DNA of 64,000 nucleotides from Malurus cyaneus samueli (lineage: Eukaryota > Chordata > Aves > Passeriformes > Maluridae), in the NCBI GenBank assembly GCA_009741485.1, contig CM019216.1:24403119-24467118 (forward strand), written 5' to 3'. The position numbers and the translations under genes were made by a program. This document shows positions 51,201-59,957 of this stretch, one piece after another; within the stretch, counting starts at the first letter, position 1, and each line of letters begins with the position of its first letter. The notes beneath the pieces are model-generated. The model saw only the letters and a list, made by a program, of their open reading frames with translations. It was not told where the DNA came from and ran no database searches.

Positions 51201-53155
51201 CATTCTCATTTTTTGTTTCATATCGTTAACTGATTTTTAAGAGATCAAATTGTGATGATTTTTCTGAGTTGGTGCTATAGATTTTTCAAGAATGAAAAAT
51301 TATTTTTGCAAAGGACATCAAAATGTCAAAATCTGATAAACCTAAGTAGAAAAACATGGGAAACTAAAACATATTCAAAAATACGTGAGGTTTGTTTGGC
51401 TGAATTTTTTTTCATTTAGGAAAGTTAATTACTTTCACTTAGGTTGGATTGGTTTTTTTAATCATGTAAAACACTGTTGAAAAACTGAAATTAGATGTTT
51501 CCAGTCTTAAAAAAAGGAAAAATATCATTCAGGTAATGTTGACATATGACTTTTTTCACGCAGTTAGAACTTTTTTTCCGAATTCAGAAGTCAGTTTTTC
51601 AGAGTTTTCAAATGTTGTCAAACTCTGAATGCTGAGGACCTTTTTCTGTCCCACTCTGGCTGTTACCAGGTTACCCTTTACAGCTCCCCCAGGTTGGTAC
51701 ATCAAGTTTATTTAATCTTTTTGCGCAGTAATGAATTTCAAACACTTGAAGCCAAGTCAGCAGGAGGTGCTGCTTAAGACCTCACACAACACTACCCATA
51801 AAGCAAGCAGTTCAGTGTCCAAGTGCTTTCCCTGCCCCTTTCCCTGGCAGGCAGAAAGCATTGCCCTGCTGCTTCCCCAGCAACCGGGCAGCAAAGGAGC
51901 AGAGGATGCAGGAACAAATTATCTACTGCTGGGAATTAATGCAGCTTCACTGCAGATGCTGGAGCTACAAAGATTCGAATCAGGAGAGAATCTGGCCATG
52001 GAACTGTACCAAGGACAACAAAGATATTTCCAGGGAGTATCTCCAGGGGCAGAGAGGGGGTTTGGCTCTGGGGTGCATGCTCAAACAAGGCATGCAGCGA
52101 TAAACAGACACTGGTGGTTTGTAAGCGAGAAACACGAGGATCACATACTTTTGTCAAGATATTGCTGTGACTAATTTCTCCCTCAGTGACCTTGTTTGAT
52201 AAAGTGGCTCTTTGAGAGTGATTTACTGCTACAAAATTCTCATCATGAAGGACGTGAAAGAGGCATAAATACTAAGTACATCTCATTACTTTGCAGCTGG
52301 AGACGTTGAAGCACAAACTTGCCACAGGTCAAGGGAGATATGTGGCAATGTGAGGAGCAGAAGAGCTTCTTTGAAACTTTTAAATATACTCAAGATGATC
52401 AGCATCTTTCGTGTGAAAATGGAGTGAGGTTAGTTCACAATATTGCGCTGCTTATTTTCACATCTGACAACTGCCTTTGTCTGTTACACACATTCAAAGC
52501 CTTCAAACTACATGCACAATTACCAGACGAGCTTCTCAAGGTCACTGATTATCTTGCTGCTTCAAAATAGCAGAGTTGTCCTTGTGACAAGATTATTTGC
52601 AAGTACTTTCCCTTGACTCTGCCACCTGCACTGTGCGAAAAAAGAATCTCTACATAAGGCAGAGTTTCAAAACTGATCCTTCCTTCACAGTGGTTTGGGA
52701 GCACAGAACTACAAATTCAGGACCAGAACCTGTTTTAAAATGCACTCATATAGAAACTGAACAGGTCCACTTAGGTCAGTCGCCTGTCTCAAGAGTGTCG
52801 CTTTCTAATCCAGGTCAGATCCTGGCCCACAGATTGTACTGCTTTCATTTACAATTATGAATTCAAAGCCAATCTGTTTCCCCAACAATATTAATAGGAT
52901 TAGATTTAAGGCATTTATTTCTGTTACTTTTTATAAAGTTATAAATAAAACCAATAGGAAGTCAAAATCTGTCTTCAGAATTAGACCATGCTCAACATGT
53001 ATGCATGAAGAGCCTTGCACATAATTCACAATAAGCTACACACTCGCTTAAAATCTTGAGGTAGATGGAAGAAGGGTTTTAGATCAGTATATCTGCTCCA
53101 AAAACACTCATGATCAGTATCTTACCTGCTGAATAAGATCCTCCTTTTTGCTCAT
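31999..53155 (-). CDS. LGSN: Lengsin (lens glutamine synthetase-like protein), four coding exons, 795 aa
   Basis: Joined minus-strand CDS: 53155-53126, 46465-45487, 34990-34812, 33198-31999 (2388 nt with stop, 795 residues). Every junction is GT-AG and the phases agree (0, then a codon split 1|2, then 0). Lengsin is a class I glutamine synthetase relative expressed in vertebrate lens, where it is thought to act as a structural or chaperone-like partner in fibre cells rather than as an enzyme. The GS N-terminal domain spans roughly residues 345-460 (motif DLHGVSRSK). The GS catalytic-fold domain runs from about 465 to 795 (GQMEI at 550-554, [11 protein letters not shown] near 697). The first metal-binding His of the HxH motif and substrate-binding Arg positions are replaced, consistent with lost catalysis. 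Human lengsin is about 509 residues; the extra length here lies almost all in exon 2. I am very sure of the family and confident of the exon model; transcript ends are inferred. Confidence 0.95.
33199..34811 (-). other. LGSN intron 3
   Basis: This 1.6-kb AT-rich intron has consensus ends (GTAAGT and TTTAG). No repeat element or open frame of note was seen, apart from a perfect 22-bp palindrome at 34119-34140. Confidence 0.9.
34119..34140. repeat. Perfect 22-bp palindrome in LGSN intron 3
   Basis: Core TAATCAATTAATTGATTA with two more matching bases each side and no spacer. It contains several TAAT/ATTA homeodomain-type cores. It is either a binding-site cluster or a chance product of AT-rich DNA. 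Confidence 0.9.
34812..34990 (-). CDS. LGSN: LGSN coding exon 3 (start of the GS N-terminal domain)
   Basis: The exon is 179 nt, preceded by a pyrimidine-rich acceptor ending CTTGTAG and followed by the donor GTAAGT after codon CAT. It completes codon 337 (giving Ala) and encodes residues to 396. The second half reads [20 protein letters not shown], a hallmark of the GS beta-grasp domain in lengsins and class I GS relatives. The first half is a predicted amphipathic helix ([19 protein letters not shown]) matching the segment just before the GS fold in mammalian lengsin. Confidence 0.95.
40303..40438 (-). mobile_element. Short CR1 LINE 3' fragment in LGSN intron 2
   Basis: GAATCACAGAATAGTTTGG, CATCTAGTTCCAATGTCC, CTGCCATGGACAAGGACA and CATCCAACCTGGCCTTGAA match the reverse complement of the CR1 3' terminus. 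It lies in the same orientation as LGSN and is 5'-truncated to about 136 bp. Confidence 0.9.
45225..45256. repeat. A32 homopolymer in LGSN intron 2
   Basis: Thirty-two consecutive A (poly-T on the gene strand), 230 bases beyond the exon 2 donor. There is no target duplication or retrocopy body beside it. Confidence 0.95.
45351..45486. repeat. 68-bp tandem duplication of the start of LGSN intron 2
   Basis: Copies 45351-45418 and 45419-45486 differ at one base (45411 against 45479). On the minus strand the gene-proximal copy begins exactly at the GT of the exon 2 donor, so both copies begin GTAAGG. The gene therefore has a second identical donor hexamer 68 bases into the intron. High identity means a recent event or an assembly artefact. 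Confidence 0.95.
45487..46465 (-). CDS. LGSN: LGSN coding exon 2 (long hydrophilic N-terminal region)
   Basis: The exon is 979 nt, open throughout, and encodes residues 11-336 plus the first base of codon 337. The acceptor is TTGCAG before AACACATCTG, with a weak polypyrimidine tract; the donor is GCCG followed by GTAAGG. Its start ([14 protein letters not shown], then the basic [14 protein letters not shown]) matches in pattern the short acidic-then-basic second exon of mammalian lengsin. The remaining ~300 residues are rich in Glu, Lys, Gly, Ser and Pro, show no domain, signal peptide or membrane segment that I can see, and look intrinsically disordered. Local GC is higher than in the flanking introns. 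Open frames on the other strand here (for example 45956-46276) are shadows. Confidence 0.9.
46466..53125 (-). other. LGSN intron 1
   Basis: This 6.7-kb intron lies between the 10-codon first exon and exon 2. It holds a 15-base assembly gap at 48463-48477 and a locally GC-richer stretch at about 47810-48050. The longest plus-strand frame (51731-52174) shows no recognisable domain. No transposable element was identified. Confidence 0.8.
48463..48477. other. Assembly gap (15 N) in LGSN intron 1
   Basis: Run of 15 N. The open frame 48690-48388 crosses it and is not meaningful. Confidence 0.98.
53126..53155 (-). CDS. LGSN: LGSN coding exon 1 (translation start)
   Basis: Thirty coding bases encode [10 protein letters not shown], followed directly by a consensus donor (CAG then GTAAGA) with phase 0. 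The peptide resembles the acidic start of mammalian lengsin, which also has a 10-residue first coding exon by my recollection. The ATG has a purine at -3. The exon is too short to be seen as an ORF; I found it from the donor, the resemblance and the TATA box 70 bases upstream. An alternative distal first exon outside the window cannot be excluded. Confidence 0.82.
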
Positions 53156-53184
53156 GTCCACTTCATTCTAGTTCAGGTCACCAT
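53152..53184 (-). promoter_or_regulatory. Two micro-uORFs in the LGSN leader
   Basis: Between the inferred start site and the LGSN ATG are two minimal reading frames. ATGGTGACCTGA (53184-53173) encodes MVT. ATGAAGTGGACATGA (53166-53152) encodes MKWT, and its TGA overlaps the main ATG as ATGA. If the leader begins near 53200, ribosomes would meet both before the LGSN start. Effects on translation are inferred. Confidence 0.5.
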
Positions 53185-53224
53185 TAGAAATGGCCTAGTA
53201 AAAATCTAGTAGAAAGACATCCCA

Positions 53225-53232
53225 TATTTATA
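53225..53232 (-). promoter_or_regulatory. LGSN core promoter TATA box
   Basis: On the minus strand the sequence CCTATAAATATGGG holds a consensus TATA box 77 bases upstream of the LGSN ATG. That would place transcription start near 53200 with a leader of about 45 bases. A compact TATA promoter is common in lens crystallin genes. Further upstream are a SOX-type CTTTGTT (53413-53419) and an AP-1/MAF-like half site TGACTC (53330-53335), both read on the minus strand. These short matches are suggestive only. Confidence 0.6.
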
Positions 53233-54727
53233 GGCACAGACACAATAAAGTTTAGTTCAAACAGAATTGCTGTAAAGTTCTTTTCCCAGAAGGCCCCACA
53301 GATGATGAACCATGAAGAGCAAGCCCAACGAGTCATGCCCAAGAGCACTGCTTTCTGGAACAGCGCTGGAGTGGTAAACTGACAAACACACATTATTAGC
53401 TGCCTGCCTGGAAACAAAGACTACTGAGCATAAAACTGGTTTGCTCAACTTTTCTCCTCACAAAAGGCCTTTGTCCTGTATCAGGCCATTTCTGTTCTGG
53501 AACAGAAGCTATTGTTAGGCTCCTTAGAGGTAAAACCTATAGTGAGCATTATAACAGCAGTATGTTTTTGAGGCATGTGAACAAGGATTTGAAAGGCACA
53601 GCACATTGCAACAACGTGCAGCACCAGCCAGTTATTCTAGGTGCTTGCGTGTTGTAAATTAGGAGTGATGCATCTGGCTGTCTTAGAATTGGGGAGGGGT
53701 CTTTTTTTCATTAGAGCTCTAAAAATATTTAAAAGATTAGGTAGCTAAGCTTGTCTTTCTTCTGGTATTTTTTTTTTTTATTTTTCAGGTTTAACACAAA
53801 TTCAAAGGACTGTTTTTAACTGATATTCCATTCATCCAAGTTCATCCAAAGGGATGACATAACATTAAAGGATGGCCATATTGTTGTGCTTACAGCAACC
53901 CTTCCCAATAACCCATCACTCAATAAATTCAAGTAAATATGATGTTCAGATTGGCATATAACTGTGTGAAAACTCAGGTTTCGCCCTTAATGCTTAAAAA
54001 AATAGTTTGTTAAAATTACCCCAAAATAATGACTATGCATTAGAAACTATAATTCACAAAAATCTTGGGCACTGCCAGTTAAATGCATAAATGTAAGTGC
54101 CCAAGTCCCAAACTGTAATTCTGAAAATCCTTCCTTTTCTTGTAGGCCAGAGATCCTACAACTGTGACTGCATCTATGCGGTTTCCGTAACTGCCCCACT
54201 TGTCACAGACCAGAGCACGCAACAACTGAAAGTTTGTCAATATTCAAGAAATAGGCTTACTTTTAAAGTTGGACATTTTGTCAAGCGGACATCAAAAAAA
54301 TCAACACCCAAAAAAATCAGACCACTCAATAGGACCGGGCTCCTACAAGACAGACAGGATGGAAGTCAGCGCTTTGTTTTCAAAATAGATCTTTCAAAAA
54401 TGTTCACCTCAGACTGTCATCTTAAAACAGGAGGCACAATTGCACTGCTCCATTTCTAGGCAGTGGACAGGTGTCACAGACCTACAGCTTGCCATGGCAG
54501 AGTCACTTGTGAGTCTGTGTTAGGATGAGCTGTGTCAAAAGGACACTTCTGAGCAGGACTACTCACTAATAGTCTGAGAGGCAGAGGCCAGACAGCAACA
54601 AATCTTCTGGCTCCCCATTTTTACAATTTGCATTTTTTTTCTGAGTGCAAGCAGGAACAACATCAGTTCTTAGTTAGAAAAATAAAAACTTCAGGTTAAA
54701 AATCTCTCTTGTGCAAGCAACAAAAAT

Positions 54728-54865
54728 ATCCTTCACAGCAGCAGTGGTCAAACACTGGCACAGCTTGCCCAGAGAGGCTGTAGGAGATATTCAGAATTTG
54801 ATTGTAAAATGACCTGAGTAACCTGAGACAAGTTCAAAATTGGCTCTAAGTGTCAGATCAAGCCT
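54728..54865 (+). mobile_element. Diverged CR1 LINE 3' fragment
   Basis: GGTCAAACACTGGCACAGC, TTGCCCAGAGAGGCTGT and GGAGATATTCAGAATTTG, then GACCTGAGTAACCTG, follow a CR1 3' region in the plus direction. It lies about 1.5 kb upstream of the LGSN promoter. The terminal octamer repeats are missing or unrecognisable. Confidence 0.72.
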
Positions 54866-55026
54866 GATAATTACCACAGATACTATCTAGACAAGAAAAA
54901 AAACTCCTCTATGTTAAATAGAGTTGTTTTTTAGGCACCAGTCTTGCAAACACAGTTAGCAATAAACAACCTTTTCATTACTGCTGGGAGAATCAGCTAT
55001 TTCCATCTCAAGTACAGATTAGTCCC

Positions 55027-55028
<2 letters not shown>

Positions 55029-55058
<30 letters not shown>
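55029..55058. repeat. A30 homopolymer
   Basis: Thirty consecutive A upstream of LGSN. An AATAAA lies about 70 bases before it (54960), but the preceding sequence is not a recognisable retrocopy. Confidence 0.95.
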
Positions 55059-55062
<4 letters not shown>

Positions 55063-58000
55063 TGTTTTTGTTTGTGGACAGAGTGAAAGAGGAGAGTGAG
55101 GGGGCTCTCTGCCAACACAAGCCTGTAAAACGCTGCTGGTTTCACAAGAACTGTGCTGCTTGGAGAATCTGAGATTGAGAAACTGATGGAAATCCATTTC
55201 ACATCTACCACAACACACAGACTACTGCAAAGAGTATTGTTTGGTCAGTAGCACCCATCATCTTCCCACCTTTGGGAAACTAGATAAATCAAGGCAAATC
55301 TACTTTATCTCACGAGAAATATCCAGCGGTTTAAAAAAATGGTTTTTACATATACATTCACATTTTACATATACAAGGCAGTTTCTGTAACTAAGCTTTT
55401 GCAAAAACCTGCTTCACATGGATGGGGGAGTATTCTTCCTAAAGCAAACATCTCTACAGTCTTTCCAAAAAAAAAGCTCCAGAGGAAGGGCATCCTAAGA
55501 GGGAGAAATATTCTGACAATAGAGAGAAGGGATGATAAAATTAATGGAATCATGTTTATTTTGCATTTATCATTGAATTCTCCATGAGAGACATGATAAG
55601 TGGTGAATTCCAAATTCCTGAAAACCCAGTTTAGCATTGGCCACAATAAGAAAGGGTCAACAAGTATGGAGTAATGCTCACTGCTTGATCAGGAACAAAG
55701 CTGTGAGAAACAGCCATGCCGTGCTCATCCACCCCTCATTTCCTGGCAGATAGATGGGTTGGATGGAGCCTCTTAGGCTTGTCCTCAAATGCTTGTCCCA
55801 TTTTTCATCCCCTCCTCCTTTTCCATTTCATTACAGAAGAACCTTTTCCAGTCCTTAAACCCTCCAGGTAGGTGCGGCAAAGTTCATCTTCCTTGCTAAG
55901 AGGCCTTGAGATGATTTCAATTCAGCATTAGCATAATTGCACTAAAAATGTTCTTTTTCCAGCTACACTGGCTACAAAATCATTTTTAACATCATTATAA
56001 GTAAACCAAATTCCTCAAGGGCATGCATGGTGCAGACTAATATTTTCATAGCTATATATTCTTTGCAGCATCACAGGAAAGGGAGCCTCAGAAGAACAGC
56101 TCAAAAGGGTGTTTTCTGGAGGAGAAAAAAAATTTACACAAAATAATCCCTTTATATTAGAATGTAGAACTGATACCATGAGTTTGTATAATTATTTAAT
56201 TAAAATAAGCATGACTTCAACTGCAGTTTATCAAATACCAATATAAAAACCTAGACACTTCAGAAATATAATACAGAACAAACATGACAAAAGTGGTTAC
56301 TTAATACTTTAACTACAGATATTTTGTATGCACTGTCTATGATGAATAACTGCTAATGAGAAAGTGCAAACTCCTCATTATCCCATTAGTAGCTCTTCAG
56401 CAGCTAAAAAAAGAGACACAGCTTCTCTGGTGACAGCTACTGAGGCAAACAACTGCCAGCTCAGGGGAGTTATCTGTTGGTGAGCTGATGGCAACCTTCA
56501 GACAGACTTCACCAACATCGTGGCTTAGAACTACTTCTGACTCCAGCTACTGACATGTATTTCCAAAAAAAAAAAAATTTAAAATTATCACTGCTTGTAC
56601 TCTCTTCTCATTTTATTTGGTTCTCCAAAGTGGGAAATTTCTATAGACTCTGAATTAATAACATTTAAAGCAGCAAATAATCAGACTTTGGAGCATCCAC
56701 CAGGAAGTTATTTTTTCTGCTAACTAATGCAGGTTACATTCAGTTGCTAAAAAATATTTTCTCCTCTTTCAAAAGCCTTCAGAATAAAAAGCCTTTTAAA
56801 GCTGTTTAGCATTGTTATAACATGTGGAGAATTCCAAACTGGTGCCAGCTGACTGATGCCAGCTGATACCATCCACACTGTACAGTACTGTACATATATA
56901 CAAGTTACAATGGGTTTTTCCAGACTTATCACAGAATATTTTTTAGAGCAAAGACTCTTGAGCTCTTCAGTTCCAAGGCTGGCAACTGCACAGCCAATAA
57001 AAGGAGGTGTTCACTAAGCCTCTCCCACACCACCATAAACCGATACAATTTGGTATGACTGCCAAAAAGGCTGGTATTACAAAGCCAAAGGAGAAATTCA
57101 GACATTGAAATGCCTTCAAGAAAATCTAACCTAATGTGTTCCTTCACCAACAGGATCTATTTCTTCTTTTTCCTCTAACCCTGTGCCTTGCCATTATTAC
57201 TGACACTGTAGCTTGTATTCATAGTGTCTTTTTCTTTACATTTTTTAACAGCTGATATATTATTCAGCATTAAAAGTCACAAAATATTTCAGCTAATTAA
57301 ATTCCATATTGCCATCTAGTTGAATAGAAAAATAGAGCTTAGATTTGCTCTGATCCACCTTAATTATTGTAGCTATTGCAGCTGTTTCTGCTAGATCCCC
57401 TTTTTAATTTTCCCCGTATGGTTTTCTCTTCCTGCATTCTCAGAAGATAGGCAAAAATGGTGCCCAGATTGAATCAGAACCAAAGCAGACTATGATTAGA
57501 ACAAGAATTCCTGTTTCCTGAGCTCTACCCAACACACCTTCCTTCTCCTCCTTCATCTCTGTGGTGGCAACATCCCTCAGCTCCCTGGCAGCCTTGCTTT
57601 GGCACAGTGCAGCTGCTGGAGTGGGTGAGAGCACAGAGGATGCAGCAGCCAGAGAATTGTGTTTTGTGCCTCTTCCAGCACAGCACAGCATGGGAAGGAT
57701 CCCTTGTGGTGTGGCTCCACACAGAGATCATCTCCCCTATCCCACACAGAGCTGTCACCTGGGACAGGCTCTGGAGATGTGCTCCAGCAAGCCAGGCATA
57801 GGACACTCCTTCCAGGGAGCCTTGTGGCTGTACCTGCCCTGCAGGCTGTCATTAGCAATTAATACAGATTACAGTAAATCCAGGTAGTGCTTGAAATCCT
57901 AATCCTGTGAAATACATCATGTGAGCATTAGTACCATTATTCCAGTTTCACAGCTACCCCCATAACTCTGTCTCGCTATGACGTGTTCCCTGAGGTGAAC

Positions 58001-58157
58001 TGCAAGAAGCTGAACAGCAGAAACTGCACAACAGAAGCCCTGACACCCTCTGTGGCAGCTGGGCTTTTCCACATTAATATCCAAATGCAAATTCCTGGCA
58101 GATGTAACAGACCTTACTTGACGCATAAACGCAGCAGTGTCGCTGGCTGAGGTTCTG

Positions 58158-58200
58158 TAACTACAGATCTTTACTACAGATCTTTACACTCTGTGTAAAG
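58158..58200. repeat. 13-bp tandem duplication next to an 8-bp-stem hairpin
   Basis: CTACAGATCTTTA occurs twice in tandem (58161-58186). It runs into CTTTACAC, a 3-base loop, then GTGTAAAG (58182-58200), a perfect inverted repeat. Too short for a known RNA class. Confidence 0.85.
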
Positions 58201-59634
58201 TCTTCATAATTTAGTCTGGAACCACACTATTTTGGGAGGCCATGAATCCGTGCTGGAAGAAGGTTAGATGGTTGCCATTATCTGTCACCATGGACCGTGG
58301 CCAGTGCATTGTGTTGCCTCTTGTTACTTGCCACCACCCTCCACAGATTTTTTTTTTCATTATACAGTCAGTCTTCTAGAGCATTTTGACATCATGCCAA
58401 CCCCATTTTAACAGGTTAGGGAGCATTCATGGCCTCTTATGGCCTTTGTTCACATGTTTTGCATGCCCTCCAGGTTGACACAGCTAGACACCCATCACGC
58501 CTCAATCATTTCATTTGTTCCAGGACTACCCCTGCTTGCTGGAGAAAGAGGAGAAAAATGTCACTCAATAGACTTAAGAAGGGAGTTTAGATGTGCCTCC
58601 ACACAGCTACCAGCTGTCCCAGTTTAAAGCAGATGGCCACCTGCTGTTAAAGTGCATTAACAGTAAGGTCAGAGGTGCTCCAGGGAAATGCAGCAGTAAA
58701 AGGAGAAACATCCCTCAAGTACAACAGGATCAGACTGACCCAACCTCTCTGCAGTGTGCAAACATAGCCTGCATGGAGATGATTTGTCAAGCATTTTTCC
58801 TGGGGAACTATCAGTGGTTTCTTAGTACATAATTATGAAAATCACTGAAAATGCTAAGTGAAAATAGTGAAATTAAGTGTGTAATCTGAGCATTCTAACA
58901 ATATTCATGCCAATCATTCTTCAATTCCACATTTTCTAATTCTATGTCCAAAAAGTACATATTTGTATATATGAGATAAATAATGAAAAATTAATAGTGT
59001 CTGCTATCTTAATTTGCACTTAAAGATTGGCAAAATCAAAGAAATCAGACCAAACAAAAAGTGTGTATTTGCTTATATTCTATGCCAGCTTGTAAAAAAT
59101 TCCTTGTATTCACTAACTTTAGGGTCTTTCTCAGGTAACAAATGAAATCCTAAAACAAGTCTAGAGGAAATTATCTTTAAGATTATCTTTGCAATAATTT
59201 TCAGCATTCTATAGCTGAAGAGGAACTCTGCACTGAGTGTTATGCTTACTTTAAACTTCAGGATTTCTGATTATTAAAACTTGACACAAGCTTTATTAGC
59301 CTTATTACCCAGATCTATGGATGTATTTGTGCTATTGCACCATAACTCCAGTATTCTAAATTTTTATTTCTTCTGTAAATCTATCCACTCTGAAACTAAA
59401 TTCTCCTTTTTGTTGTCTGCATGCATAGAACACTCGGGTATACTTGTATTCATATTCTTTTTTCTTTGGTAGATTATTTGTGTTGTTGAGACAGACAAAT
59501 AACTCTTCTTTCATTCAATAAAGTATACTTATCTAGGCTACAGTAGATATTGCTTGAAATCAACTGGTGTCTGAATGGATTTAAATATATCATTCTGCTC
59601 CCTATACTGAGTCCCTTAGCAATCATGTTCAAAT

Positions 59635-59957
59635 GTTGAGTGATTCAAAGCTGTATCAGGCGAGGTTCCTACTCAATATTAGGAAGCATTTCTTTACCAA
59701 GATGGAATCAAGCATGGAACAGCCTTCTTAGAGAGATCCATGTCCCTACACTGTCAGTGTTTGAGAGATATTTGGGCAATGCTCTTGACAACAGGATGCA
59801 GCTTTTGGTCAGTCCTGAAATAGTCAGGCATTTGGACTAGCTGGATTGTACATCCCTTCCAGCTTAACTATTCTATTCTATTCTATTCTATTCTATTCTA
59901 TTCTATTCTATTCTATTCTATTCTATTCTATTCTATTCCATTCCATTCCATTCCATT
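59635..59957 (+). mobile_element. CR1 LINE 3' end with expanded ATTCT tail
   Basis: CAATATTAGGAAGCATTTC, AACAGCCTTCTTAGAGAGAT, CTGTCAGTGTTTGAGAG, GGACTAGCTGGATTGTACA and CCCTTCCAGCTTAACTATTC follow the 3' UTR of an avian CR1 subfamily. The element ends in an array of about 14 ATTCT pentamers that changes to about four ATTCC units. The non-repeat part (59635-59866) is well preserved. The 66-codon frame at 59640-59840 is part of the element, not a gene. Confidence 0.85.
59867..59957. repeat. (ATTCT)n then (ATTCC)n microsatellite
   Basis: Nearly perfect pentamer array grown from the terminal repeat of the CR1 element immediately before it, with a clean switch from ATTCT to ATTCC near 59938. Confidence 0.95.

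Larger units (their letters stand above)
53233..59634. other. LGSN upstream flank
   Basis: Holds the proximal promoter, a CR1 fragment (54728-54865), an A30 tract, a GC-richer stretch (about 57540-57860) with many overlapping chance frames, and a small repeat/hairpin at 58.2 kb. No divergent gene starts here. Confidence 0.6.

Noticed and set aside
51731..52174. Plus-strand 147-codon open frame in LGSN intron 1
   Set aside because: Among the longest frames outside LGSN, but its translation shows no recognisable domain, and no retrocopy features flank it. It lies in a GC-richer patch where stops are rarer.
54955..55058. AATAAA followed about 70 bases later by A30, suggesting a processed retrocopy
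   Set aside because: The spacing is too long for a poly-A signal and tail, no coding similarity lies upstream, and no flanking direct repeat was found.
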